The notes: generated by a model from the letters alone, not told the origin. DNA of 9,056 bases from Poriferisodalis sp964484385 (GCA_964484385.1 CAZAFV010000099.1:1-9056); one strand, 5' to 3'. Positions 1-8,818 are shown, counted from the stretch's first letter. Translations and numbers: made by a program.

Positions 1-645
1 GGCGTGAACGTCGCCGACAGCGCCTACTTGCATCGCGTCCGTGAGATCTGCGACGAGCGCGGCATGGTGTTCATCGTCGACGAGGTGCAGACTGGCTTGG
101 CGCGCACCGGCGAGTGGTTTGCCTGGCATCACCACTTCGATCCGGCCGGAGGACCGACCGGCGCGGCTCGACCCGACATCGTGACCATGGCCAAGGCACT
201 GGGCAACGGTGTGCCGATCGGTGCCGTCTGGGCGCGCCGCGAGGTCGCCGCTGCGTTCCAGCCGGGCGATCACGCGACCACTTTCGGCGGGCAGCCGCTG
301 GCCGCAAGCGCGGCGCGTGCCGTGCTGCGCACCATGGAGGCCATCGATGCGCCAGCGGTGGCTGCTGCCCGTGGCGAAGAACTGGCCGGCAAGCTCATGG
401 GCGTTCCCGGCATCGTCGACACCCGCGGCCTCGGCCTGCTGATCGCGGCCGAGATCGATACCGATGCCGCCGGTCGCAGGGGTCCCGTGGTGGCTGCGGC
501 GTGCCTGGAAGCTGGCCTCGTGATCAATGGGATCACGCCGACGGCCGTGCGTTTCGCGCCGCCGCTCGTGGTGTCCAGCGAGCAGATCGACGAGGGCCTC
601 GCAATCTTCGCGAGCGTGCTCGCCGGCGACGGGAAGCTGGGCTGA
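1..645 (+). CDS. argD: Acetylornithine aminotransferase, C-terminal part (5' truncated)
   Basis: This is the C-terminal half of a class III (fold type I) PLP-dependent aminotransferase. In arginine synthesis it transfers an amino group from glutamate to N-acetylglutamate semialdehyde, giving N-acetylornithine, in the cytoplasm. The reading frame is open from base 1 and enters with GVNVADSAYL, so the true start lies upstream of the window; the GTG at base 4 is internal. The PLP-contacting aspartate is in VDEVQTG (Asp codon 79-81). The Schiff-base lysine is in MAKALGNGVPIGA (Lys codon 193-195). FGGQPLAASAA and the C-terminal TRGLGLLIAAE and VRFAPPL segments fit the family. About 214 residues are present of a usual ~400. 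The stop codon overlaps the argF start by one base (TGATG), so translation is probably coupled. Class III enzymes resemble one another, but the arg neighbours make ArgD by far the best call. Confidence 0.93.
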   Translation, partial: GVNVADSAYLHRVREICDERGMVFIVDEVQTGLARTGEWFAWHHHFDPAGGPTGAARPDIVTMAKALGNGVPIGAVWARREVAAAFQPGDHATTFGGQPLAASAARAVLRTMEAIDAPAVAAARGEELAGKLMGVPGIVDTRGLGLLIAAEIDTDAAGRRGPVVAAACLEAGLVINGITPTAVRFAPPLVVSSEQIDEGLAIFASVLAGDGKLG

Positions 646-1574
646 TGCGCCACTTCCTGGAAGTCGATGATCTGTCGGCCGAGGAGCTGCGGTGGGTGCT
701 CGACATGTCGTCGCGCGCCCCGGAAGCTGCGCCGCCAGTCCTGCAGGGCAGCGGCGTTGCATTGGTGTTCGAGAAGCCGTCGAACCGCACACGCAACTCG
801 ATGGAGATGGCGGTCCACCAGCTCGGTGGGCATCCCGTCTACATCCGGCCCGAAGAAGTAGGCATGGACGTTCGCGAAACCGCGGAAGACATCGCTCGGA
901 CGCTTGCCTGCTTTCACGACATCATCGCTGTGCGCGTCTTTCGGCACAGTCACCTCGAGCGCATGGCGGCCTGCGCGGTGGCGCCGGTCATCAATCTGCT
1001 TTCCGACGATGCGCACCCGTGCCAGGCCTTGGCAGACCTGCTCACCGTTTCGCAGTGCATCGGTCTGGACCGCATCGAGCGCGTCGCATTCGTTGGCGAC
1101 GCCAACAACGTGTGGCGATCACTGGCCATCGGCTGCGCCATGCTCGGCATCCCGAGCTCGCTCGCGGTGCCAGACGGCTACGGGCCGTCAGCGGCGACGC
1201 TGGATCGCATAGCGGCACTGGGCGGCGAGTGCACCGTCACGGACGACCCTGCAGCGGCAGCGACGGGCGCCGATGTCGTCTACACCGATGTATGGACCTC
1301 GATGGGCCAAGAAGACGAGCAGGCCGAGCGCCTGGCAGCATTCGCTCCGTACCAAGTCACGCCGGAGTTGATGTCGCTCGCTGCCGACGGTGCCATCTTC
1401 TTGCATGACTTGCCGGCACATCGGGGCGAAGAAGTGGCTGCAGAAGTCATCGACGGTCCGGCCAGCCGCATCTGGCAGCAGGCCGAGAACCGGATGCATG
1501 CCGCGCGGGGCCTGCTGGCTTTCCTGGCCGGTTCAGCGCCGCATGGAGCGGCGTCGGCAGGAGCAGCATCATGA
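645..1574 (+). CDS. argF: Ornithine carbamoyltransferase
   Basis: This enzyme joins carbamoyl phosphate and ornithine to make citrulline, the sixth step of arginine synthesis, in the cytoplasm. At 309 residues it has normal family length. The ATG at 645 was chosen because it overlaps the argD stop, gives the usual beginning MRHFLEVDDLS, and has a GGGAAG stretch upstream. Visible motifs are the carbamoyl-phosphate loop FEKPSNRTR (residues 42-50), HPCQ (124-127), GDANNV (Asn154-Asn155), the ornithine-side Asp215 with the SMG loop (219-221), and HDLPAHRGEE from 254. Two positions differ from the textbook family: the STRT loop reads SNRT (Asn47), and the HCLP motif reads HDLP (Asp255), so the usual ornithine-site cysteine is absent. 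The remaining contacts are intact and the operon position is right, so I still call OTC and not a paralogue with another substrate. The C-terminus has a short Ala/Gly/Ser tail after LLAFLAGS. The stop overlaps argR (ATGA). Confidence 0.95.
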   Translation: MRHFLEVDDLSAEELRWVLDMSSRAPEAAPPVLQGSGVALVFEKPSNRTRNSMEMAVHQLGGHPVYIRPEEVGMDVRETAEDIARTLACFHDIIAVRVFRHSHLERMAACAVAPVINLLSDDAHPCQALADLLTVSQCIGLDRIERVAFVGDANNVWRSLAIGCAMLGIPSSLAVPDGYGPSAATLDRIAALGGECTVTDDPAAAATGADVVYTDVWTSMGQEDEQAERLAAFAPYQVTPELMSLAADGAIFLHDLPAHRGEEVAAEVIDGPASRIWQQAENRMHAARGLLAFLAGSAPHGAASAGAAS

Positions 1575-2032
1575 GCACCAAGGCGCAGCGCCAACATCTC
1601 ATTCGCGAGCTGCTGGCCAGCCACGAGATCAACAGCCAGGCGCAGCTGGTCGGCCTGCTGGCGGAGCGCTCAGTGGAGGTCACCCAAGCGACCGTCTGCC
1701 GAGATCTCGACGAGCTGGGCGTCGCCAAGATGCGCACCGCAGGGCGCACCGTGTACGCGGTGCCCGAGGCCGACGCGCCCGAGTCGCTCCCGCCCAACAC
1801 CCTGCGCCGGGTGTTCTCGGACTGGGTGCTCGATGTGCGCTCGTCGCAGAACATCGTCGTGCTGCGCACGCCGCCTGGATCGGCGCACGTCGTTGCCTCG
1901 GCGATCGACCGCAGTGCGGTCGACGGCGTGGTCGGCACCGTGGCGGGAGACGACACGCTGTTCATCGTGGCTACCGAGGAACTCGGCGGCCCGGCGGTTG
2001 CCGAGCACTGCCGAGATCTGGCCGACTTGTGA
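1571..2032 (+). CDS. argR: Arginine repressor
   Basis: This is the arginine-responsive transcription factor of the pathway, a hexamer in the family that represses arg genes when arginine is bound. At 153 residues it has typical length. The N-terminal winged helix (about 1-70) contains INSQAQLVGLLAE and the recognition segment VEVTQATVCRDLDELG (35-50). The C-terminal arginine-binding and oligomerisation domain (about 85-153) has TPPGSAHVVASAID and the hallmark GTVAGDDTLFIV, whose paired aspartates contact arginine in known members. The start is supported by an AGGAG Shine-Dalgarno sequence at 1559-1563, seven bases before the ATG, and by the ATGA overlap with argF. One oddity is Cys43, where family members normally carry Ser just before the DNA-contacting Arg (SRDL becomes CRDL). 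I saw no clear ARG box in this window; the operator is probably ahead of the operon's first gene, outside it. Confidence 0.95.
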   Translation: MSTKAQRQHLIRELLASHEINSQAQLVGLLAERSVEVTQATVCRDLDELGVAKMRTAGRTVYAVPEADAPESLPPNTLRRVFSDWVLDVRSSQNIVVLRTPPGSAHVVASAIDRSAVDGVVGTVAGDDTLFIVATEELGGPAVAEHCRDLADL

Positions 2033-2044
2033 CCGTGCTGTCCG

Positions 2045-3517
2045 ATGCCTGCTGACGGCACTCCTGCCGACGACACACCCTCGCCACCGATCGGCCCGGC
2101 CCGAACCGGCCCCGCCACCCTGTGGCACGGCCGGTTCGCAGGCGCGCCCGCAGATGCCCTCGCGGCGCTCAACGACTCGCTCGGGTTCGACCAGCGCATG
2201 TTCGCCGAGGACATCGCTGTATCTCGGGCTCACGTGTCGATGCTGGCCGCGGTGGGTCTGATGACTGACGGCGAGCGTGACGACATCGTGGCGGCTCTCG
2301 ACGAGGTGGAAATCGAGATCGCCGAGGGCCGTATGGTCTGGGCTCCGACCGACGAGGACATTCACACCGCAGTCGAGCGCCGCGCAACCGAGCTCTGCGG
2401 AGCCGCGGCCAAGATGCACACCGGTCGCAGTCGCAACGACCAGGTCGCGGCCGATCTGCGCCTGTGGACTCGCCGTGCGATCGACGAGCTGACCGGGCTG
2501 CTGCTGGGTCTGGCGCGCACGCTCGCCGCCAGGGCACGAGAGGCGCAGAGCGCAGGCATGCGACTGCCTGGTTACACGCACCTGCAGCAGGCGCAGCCGG
2601 TGGGGCTCGCGCATCACCTGGCAGCGCACGCATGGGCGCTGCTGCGAGATGTCGAGCGCCTCGGCGATGCCAGGCGCCGCACGGATGTCTCGCCGCTCGG
2701 TGCCGGCGCGCTCGCCGGCTCGACGCTGCCGCTGGATCCTTCGGCGACCGCTGCCCATCTGGGATTCGCAGCGGTCTTTGAGAATTCGCTCGACGCTGTC
2801 AGCGATCGCGACTTTGTCGCCGACACCCTGTTCGCGTTGGCGATGTCCGGGATTCACCTGTCTCGGCTCGGCGAGGAACTCGTGCTGTGGTCGAGCGCCG
2901 AGTTCGGATACGTCGTGCTCGACGATGCCTTTGCGACTGGCTCGTCGATGATGCCGCAGAAGAAGAACCCCGATATCGCAGAGCTGGCACGCGGCAAGGC
3001 CGGACGGCTGATCGGTCACCTGGCGGGTCTGCTGGCAACGCTCAAGGGGCTCCCGCTCGCATACAACAAGGACCTTCAAGAAGACAAGGAACCGCTGTTC
3101 GACTCAGTCGACACTGTGCGATTGGTGGTCCTGGCGCTCGACGGCCTGATGCAGACCGCCGAGTTTGATGCACAGGCCATGGCGGCGGGCGCCGACGACC
3201 CCTTTGCGGCCGCGACTGACTTGGCCGAATGGCTGGTGGCCCGCGGCATGCCCTTCCGCGAAGCGCATGGCGTCGTTGCCGGGCTCGTGCGTCGAGCGCT
3301 GGACGAGCCCGATGTCTCCTCGCGCCCCCATCGCCTGACAGAACTGGTGACAGCACACCCGGATCTCGGGCCGGAGGCTGCCCGCCTGCTCGCGCCCGGC
3401 GCGGCATACCTCAGCCGTTCGACGCCTGGAGCGGGAGGTCCCGACGCCGTGGCCGTACAACTCGAGCGCCTCGACGCCGCACTCGCCGCGGCCAGCGACG
3501 CCCAAGCCGGGCATTGA
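2045..3517 (+). CDS. argH: Argininosuccinate lyase
   Basis: This enzyme splits argininosuccinate into arginine and fumarate, the last step of the pathway. It belongs to the fumarase/aspartase superfamily and works as a cytoplasmic homotetramer. Diagnostic segments are LWHGRF near residue 27, TGRSRNDQVAADLRLW, GYTHLQQAQPV with the conserved Thr-His, and the mobile catalytic loop GSSMMPQKKNP (299-309, catalytic serine in the SS pair). LPLAYNKDLQEDKEPLFD follows, as expected. The protein has 490 residues, about 25 more than usual. The surplus is a Pro/Ala/Thr-rich N-terminal tail ahead of the conserved LWHGRF. I found no other in-frame ATG or GTG before the conserved part, so ATG 2045 is kept. 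There is no clear Shine-Dalgarno sequence. The gap to argR is only 12 bases, so expression probably relies on the operon. argG, expected here by comparison with mycobacteria, is missing. The stop overlaps the next gene by one base (TGATG). Confidence 0.96.
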   Translation: MPADGTPADDTPSPPIGPARTGPATLWHGRFAGAPADALAALNDSLGFDQRMFAEDIAVSRAHVSMLAAVGLMTDGERDDIVAALDEVEIEIAEGRMVWAPTDEDIHTAVERRATELCGAAAKMHTGRSRNDQVAADLRLWTRRAIDELTGLLLGLARTLAARAREAQSAGMRLPGYTHLQQAQPVGLAHHLAAHAWALLRDVERLGDARRRTDVSPLGAGALAGSTLPLDPSATAAHLGFAAVFENSLDAVSDRDFVADTLFALAMSGIHLSRLGEELVLWSSAEFGYVVLDDAFATGSSMMPQKKNPDIAELARGKAGRLIGHLAGLLATLKGLPLAYNKDLQEDKEPLFDSVDTVRLVVLALDGLMQTAEFDAQAMAAGADDPFAAATDLAEWLVARGMPFREAHGVVAGLVRRALDEPDVSSRPHRLTELVTAHPDLGPEAARLLAPGAAYLSRSTPGAGGPDAVAVQLERLDAALAAASDAQAGH

Positions 3518-4128
3518 TGGTGCGAGCGGGCGACCCCCTGCCACAGGCGTTCTACGAGCGCCCGGCAACTGAGGTTGCTCCCGACCTGATCGGCAAGCTG
3601 CTGGTCCAAGATCCCGACAGCTCAGACCGAACGCTGCGCGCGGGCCGCATCGTGGAGGTCGAGGCGTACTGCGGCGACGGTGATCCCGCGGCACATTCGC
3701 GTGGCGGCCCGACGGCTCGCAACGCCTCCATGTTCGGGCCGCCAGGACGCCTCTACGTGTACCTGATCTACGGCATGCACTGGTGCGCGAACGCAGTCTG
3801 TGCGCCGGCCGGAATCGGCGACGCGGTCCTGTTGCGAGCACTCGAGCCGGTGCACGGCACTGATTCCATGGCGGCCCGGCGGAGTCGCACCCCAGGATCG
3901 GTCGGCGGCAGCGACTTGTGCTCGGGCCCGGGCAAGCTCACTCAGGCATTCGGCATCGATGCTGCCCACGACGGCTGCGACCTCACGACCGACGGCGGAC
4001 TCAGCATCCGCGACGACGGCTGGACTGCGGCGGACATTGTGAGCACGACCCGCATCGGCATCAGCCGCGGCACCGACGTGCCATGGCGCTGGTATGTCGC
4101 CGGCAACTCCCACGTGAGCAAACGGTGA
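3517..4128 (+). CDS. mpg: 3-methyladenine-DNA glycosylase (AAG/MPG family)
   Basis: This base-excision-repair enzyme removes alkylated or deaminated purines, such as 3-methyladenine and hypoxanthine, from DNA. It is a single-domain protein of 203 residues, normal for bacterial members. The start FYERPATEVAPDLIGKLLV is typical. The active-site segment RIVEVEAY holds Glu49 and Tyr51, aligning with human AAG Glu125 and Tyr127; His60 in DPAAHS aligns with His136, and Arg107 in LLRALEP with Arg182. GGPTARNASMFGPPGRLYVY, YGMHWCANAV and LCSGPGKLTQAFGI complete the fold, and the end PWRWYVAGNSHVS is characteristic. ATG 3517 is chosen because it overlaps the argH stop and gives a full-length domain with a short leader (MVRAGDPLP). 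The frame stays open for almost 300 bases further upstream inside argH, but that part is an argH shadow. It is probably cotranscribed with the arg genes. A glycosylase close to tyrS is also the arrangement in mycobacteria. Confidence 0.95.
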   Translation: MVRAGDPLPQAFYERPATEVAPDLIGKLLVQDPDSSDRTLRAGRIVEVEAYCGDGDPAAHSRGGPTARNASMFGPPGRLYVYLIYGMHWCANAVCAPAGIGDAVLLRALEPVHGTDSMAARRSRTPGSVGGSDLCSGPGKLTQAFGIDAAHDGCDLTTDGGLSIRDDGWTAADIVSTTRIGISRGTDVPWRWYVAGNSHVSKR

Positions 4129-4190
4129 CGTTGCGGGGCGGCCGTTCGCCGGCACCCGACAGCGGCGCTCGAGAGCCGTGTTGGCACGCG

Positions 4191-4212
4191 GCTGCCCCGG
4201 CGGCGGGGCAGC
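4191..4212 (+). terminator. Terminator-like or attenuator hairpin after mpg
   Basis: GCTGCCCC (4191-4198) and GGGGCAGC (4205-4212) form a perfect 8-bp GC-rich stem with a six-base loop, followed by the weakly T-rich TTGGTT. It lies 62 bases after the mpg stop and 32 bases before the likely NUDIX start. It could end the arg-mpg transcript. The T tract is poor, and if the NUDIX gene really starts at GTG 4125 the hairpin would be inside coding sequence. Confidence 0.4.
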
Positions 4213-4244
4213 TTGGTTCATCAGATGCGAAAGCTGGCCTCGCC

Positions 4245-4808
4245 GTGGCACTTGAGGCCGTCGAGCGATTTGAGCCTCGAGATCGCGTCCAGGCTCAGCA
4301 CCGGCGACGATTGATCGGCTTCGCTGCCCGTCATCCCGATGCGCTCCATCGCTCGTGCGAGGCCGGACACCTGACGGCATCGGCATGGGTGGTGAACCAC
4401 GACGCAACGCAGGGGTTGGTGCTGCTGCACCGCAAGATCGGTCGCTGGCTACAGCCGGGCGGTCATGCCGATGGCGAGGGTTCCCTCCCAGGCGTTGCCC
4501 TGCGCGAAGCCACCGAGGAAACCGGCATCGACGGCCTGGAGGTCTGGAGCCAGCCGGTGGACATCGACGTGCACCTGTTTGTCAACCGCAGGCACCCCGA
4601 GCCCGATCATCTTCACTTCGACGTGCGCTTCCTTGTTCGTGCACCACGCCATGCCGTGACGCGCGGCAACCACGAGTCCGAAGAGCTGAAGTGGATCTGG
4701 TACGACGAACTCACCGAGCCCGAAATGGGACTCGACGCCAGCACGCGCCGTCTGGCCCGATACGGCTTCGACCTCGCCCGCACCTTGAGGCAACGCAGCG
4801 ACGAGTAG
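4245..4808 (+). CDS. NUDIX hydrolase
   Basis: This is a NUDIX-family pyrophosphohydrolase, which cleaves nucleoside diphosphates linked to another group (X); the exact substrate cannot be read from the sequence. Counting from GTG 4245 the protein has 187 residues. RWLQPGGHADGE runs into the Nudix box, whose core REATEETG is at residues 87-94 and holds the metal-binding glutamates. The spacing between the box's first Glu and REATEE is one residue longer than the classical G-x5-E-x7-RE pattern. An N-terminal helix-rich part (about 1-40) precedes GHLTASAWVV, as in a common class of ~180-residue actinobacterial NUDIX proteins. The start is uncertain. GTG 4125 overlaps the mpg stop (GTGA) and would give 227 residues, but its extra 40 residues are low-complexity, match no part of the family known to me and contain the 4191-4212 hairpin. 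No ATG is available in frame. The family call is secure; the start is not. Confidence 0.85.
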   Translation: MALEAVERFEPRDRVQAQHRRRLIGFAARHPDALHRSCEAGHLTASAWVVNHDATQGLVLLHRKIGRWLQPGGHADGEGSLPGVALREATEETGIDGLEVWSQPVDIDVHLFVNRRHPEPDHLHFDVRFLVRAPRHAVTRGNHESEELKWIWYDELTEPEMGLDASTRRLARYGFDLARTLRQRSDE

Positions 4809-4827
4809 GCGCGTTGCTGCTGGCGCG

Positions 4828-4833
4828 TACGGT
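4828..4833 (+). promoter_or_regulatory. Possible -10 element for a leaderless transcript
   Basis: TACGGT has the T-A-----T pattern of an actinobacterial -10 box and ends six bases before the GTG at 4840. This is the spacing seen when transcription begins at the start codon itself. No matching -35 is visible at 17 bases, and no Shine-Dalgarno sequence precedes the gene. This is a weak inference from spacing alone. Confidence 0.25.
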
Positions 4834-4839
4834 GGCTAC

Positions 4840-5048
4840 GTGCATCAGGTGCTGCTGCTGGTCGAGAACATCGTCCTGCTGCTGTGCGGTCTGGTGCTGG
4901 GCTGGATCGCCGTCACATTCCTGCCGGGCTCGGTGCTGCCGGTGATCGCTGTCACCGTGGTCTTGGCCGCCGGCGGACGGCTGCTGTTCAATGGCACGTT
5001 CTGGACAGCAGGAATCGGCTTCCTCGTCGCAGGCATCGCCGGCGCCGG
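4840..5048 (+). CDS. Small membrane protein, N-terminal part (cut by assembly gap)
   Basis: The start is GTG 4840, 31 bases after the NUDIX stop. About 69 residues can be read before the run of N. They are very hydrophobic: a first probable membrane segment at about 4-27 (LLLVENIVLLLCGLVLGWIA), a second at about 30-46 (VLPVIAVTVVLAAGG) and a third beginning near 54 (WTAGIGFLVAGIAGAG). There is no lipobox or clear cleavage site, so this looks like an integral membrane protein and not a secreted one. I do not recognise a family. The gene either ends in the gap or continues into the reading frame at 5149-5456. The nearby downstream exporter suggests, but does not prove, a link to it. Confidence 0.6.
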
Positions 5049-5148
5049 NNNNNNNNNNNNNNNNNNNNNNNNNNNNNNNNNNNNNNNNNNNNNNNNNNNN
5101 NNNNNNNNNNNNNNNNNNNNNNNNNNNNNNNNNNNNNNNNNNNNNNNN
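5049..5148. other. Assembly gap (100 N)
   Basis: There are exactly 100 unknown bases. That round number is the usual placeholder for a scaffold gap of unknown length, so nothing about frame or distance across it can be trusted. Confidence 0.97.
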
Positions 5149-5452
5149 CTGTGCTGATCGCCGCAGCCGCTGTGGCGGCGCTGATCATGGCCGGTGGAAT
5201 TGTCGACATCCTGCGGCTGGGTCGCGATCGGTTTCGGCTGGCCGGCAAGCGTCGCTGGCATTGGGTCTTGCTGATCATCTACAGCGGTCCGCTGGGCGTC
5301 CTGCTGTACGCAGCAGCAGTGCGGCCGCAGGTCAGCCATCCCGAGCGCTACGCCGATGAGGGCACCGACGCTCCTGCCGGTGACCCCGTCGCTGACCGAG
5401 CCGACAACGCCGCCAGCAGTCACGGCAGTGCAGCGGTCGGCGGCCACACAAG

Positions 5453-5456
<4 letters not shown>
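5149..5456 (+). CDS. Small membrane protein, C-terminal part (5' end in assembly gap)
   Basis: The frame is open from the gap to the TGA at 5456; 101 residues can be read from GTG 5151, which is probably internal. A hydrophobic helix (VLIAAAAVAALIMAGGIV, residues 1-18) is followed by a basic linker (LRLGRDRFRLAGKRRW). A second membrane helix (WVLLIIYSGPLGVLLYAAAV, about 38-57) comes next, then a hydrophilic acidic/Ala-rich tail to about residue 101. Two helices with a charged linker, a Trp before the second helix, and the Pro-x-Gly then Leu-Tyr pattern recall the small PLDc_N-type membrane domain; this is only a resemblance. The stop overlaps the ABC ATPase start (ATGA), so it is probably cotranscribed and coupled with the exporter. 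Its frame differs from that of 4840-5048 across the placeholder. One gene would need a true gap length of 2 modulo 3; otherwise there are two genes here. Confidence 0.65.
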
Positions 5457-6447
<991 letters not shown>

Positions 6448-6451
<4 letters not shown>

Positions 6452-7215
6452 CCCGCCTGGGACAGCTGCGCAGCGAGGCGCGATTCAACCTGTTGGGCTT
6501 CCGGCGCAGCCCGGCGGCCACCTTCTTCACAGTGGTCCTGCCGATCATCTTCCTGGTGATCTTCACCTCGATCTTCGGCAACGAGATCATCAGCTCGACC
6601 GGAGCGCGCGTCGCAACCGTGTACGTCCCCGGGATCCTGGCGCTGGCACTGGTGTCGGCCAACTTCATGAACGCCGCCATCGTCACGGTCATCAGGCGCG
6701 AGAGCGGCGCGCTCAAGGCCATGCGGGCGACACCGCTGCCGCCGTGGGTCTATGTGGGCGGGCAGGTCGCCGCATCGCTGGTGCTGACCGTATTCATGAC
6801 AGCGCTCGTGATCGGCATCGGCTGGCTCGGCTACAGCGTCGAAGTTCAGCCGGGTGCCCTGCCCAGCCTGCTCATCACGCTCGGGGTGGGCGCAGCGGCG
6901 TTCTCGGCCTTGGGGCTCGCCATCACCTGCGTGTGCCCCAGTGAGCAGGCGGCACCGGCGATCACGAACATGTGCGTGCTGCCGCTGTACTTCGTCTCTG
7001 ACGTGTTCATCCCGTCGGAGGGGGCGCCGCGCTGGATGACGCTCATCGGCGACATCTTCCCTATCAAACACTTGGCCGTCGCACTGGGACGCACCTTCGA
7101 TCCATTCAGCGAAGGCGTGCCGCTGCCGGCGTGGCGCTGGGTGATCCTCGGGGCGTGGGGCGTGTTCGGGGTGCTGGTCACCTTGCGCTTCTTTCGCTGG
7201 ACACCCCGCAACTAG
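6448..7215 (+). CDS. ABC-2 type exporter, permease
   Basis: This is the membrane subunit partnering the preceding ATPase. It has 255 residues, typical for a half-size ABC-2 permease. Six probable membrane segments are at about 25-43, 57-79, 101-128, 138-161, 171-189 and 229-248. The first two flank a short outside loop (NEIISSTGARVATVYVPG). A cytoplasmic stretch RRESGALKAMRATPLPPW (83-100) is the conserved coupling region of this family. PSEQAAPAITNMCVLPLYFVSDVFIP and the following DIFPIKHLA are also family hallmarks. The ATG overlaps the ATPase stop (ATGA) and has a GGGAG Shine-Dalgarno sequence at 6436-6440, seven bases upstream, so the start is well supported. Two such subunits or homodimers normally form the pore. 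The transported compound cannot be inferred. Confidence 0.93.
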
Positions 7216-7244
7216 CCAGAGGTCTCTCGGCGCTGGCTGTCCGG

Positions 7245-7250
7245 CAGACT
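7245..7250 (+). promoter_or_regulatory. Possible -10 element for tyrS
   Basis: CAGACT ends six bases before the tyrS GTG, and the context CAGACTGGCGG is close to TAGACT-type -10 boxes of leaderless actinobacterial genes. The first T is missing and no -35 is clear. The gene has no visible Shine-Dalgarno sequence, which agrees with a leaderless start. Readthrough from the exporter genes is the alternative, since only 41 bases separate them. Confidence 0.3.
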
Positions 7251-7256
7251 GGCGGT

Positions 7257-8528
<1,272 letters not shown>

Positions 8529-8566
8529 ATCCTGTGCGATCGCGCCGAATCGGCTGCTGAGGGTGG

Positions 8567-8595
8567 TTGCGGAGGTGGGTCGGCCGCTGTAGTCT
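8567..8595 (+). promoter_or_regulatory. Probable rRNA operon promoter
   Basis: TTGCGG (8567-8572), a 17-base spacer, and TAGTCT (8590-8595) form a plausible sigma-70-type promoter. The -10 box keeps the key T1, A2 and T6, and the -35 box keeps TTG. Transcription would begin near 8602, about 420 bases before the 16S start, and 38 bases separate the tyrS stop from the -35. There may be other promoters inside tyrS, as some actinobacteria initiate rRNA transcription within the gene upstream. Confidence 0.55.
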
Positions 8596-8660
8596 CATGC
8601 GTCCCCCTCAGGGGCGGAAATGCCGTCCAGAGGGGTCCGACACCTCCGGCGGCGTCACCC

Positions 8661-8685
8661 GCTGCGCTCTTTCGCAGAGGGCAGC
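8661..8685 (+). other. Leader hairpin I
   Basis: GCTGC (8661-8665) pairs with GCAGC (8681-8685), and CTCT (8667-8670) pairs with AGAG (8676-8679), with a single G-G mismatch between them and the loop TTCGC. CTGCG (8662-8666) with CGCAG (8673-8677) is a competing five-pair stem, so two exclusive folds are possible. Confidence 0.5.
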
Positions 8686-8732
8686 GGCAGGCGCCGATCG
8701 AGTGTCAGCTGCCGGCGGATTCGCCTCAGCAG

Positions 8733-8746
8733 CGCTCCTTGACAAC
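8733..8746 (+). promoter_or_regulatory. boxA-like rRNA antitermination element
   Basis: CGCTCCTTGACAAC matches the Gram-positive rRNA leader boxA pattern TGCTCTTTGAAAAC at 11 of 14 positions. It lies about 130 bases after the inferred transcription start and 270 bases before the 16S. NusB and NusE (ribosomal protein S10) bind boxA in characterised bacteria, letting polymerase pass through long untranslated rRNA. Confidence 0.55.
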
Positions 8747-8784
8747 AGAACAGAGGACGAAAACGCCAGTGCGGGCGATCGGCT

Positions 8785-8797
8785 GCTGGATTCCAGC
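8785..8797 (+). other. Leader hairpin II
   Basis: GCTGG (8785-8789) and CCAGC (8793-8797) form a perfect five-pair stem around the loop ATT. GGCTG (8781-8785) with CAGCC (8794-8798) is an alternative register. It follows the boxA-like element by about 40 bases. Confidence 0.45.
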
Positions 8798-8818
8798 CGC
8801 TGGTCGAACCACACAGCC

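Noticed and set aside
1670..3079. Long open frame on the - strand (469 codons) across argR and argH
   Set aside because: It lies wholly opposite two certain genes, its translation is Arg/Gln/His-rich without any domain, and long antisense frames are expected at this GC content.
8739..8744. Perfect TTGACA as a -35 box for the rRNA operon
   Set aside because: Bases 8762-8767 after a 17-base spacer read AAACGC, not a -10. The hexamer is better explained as part of the boxA-like element.
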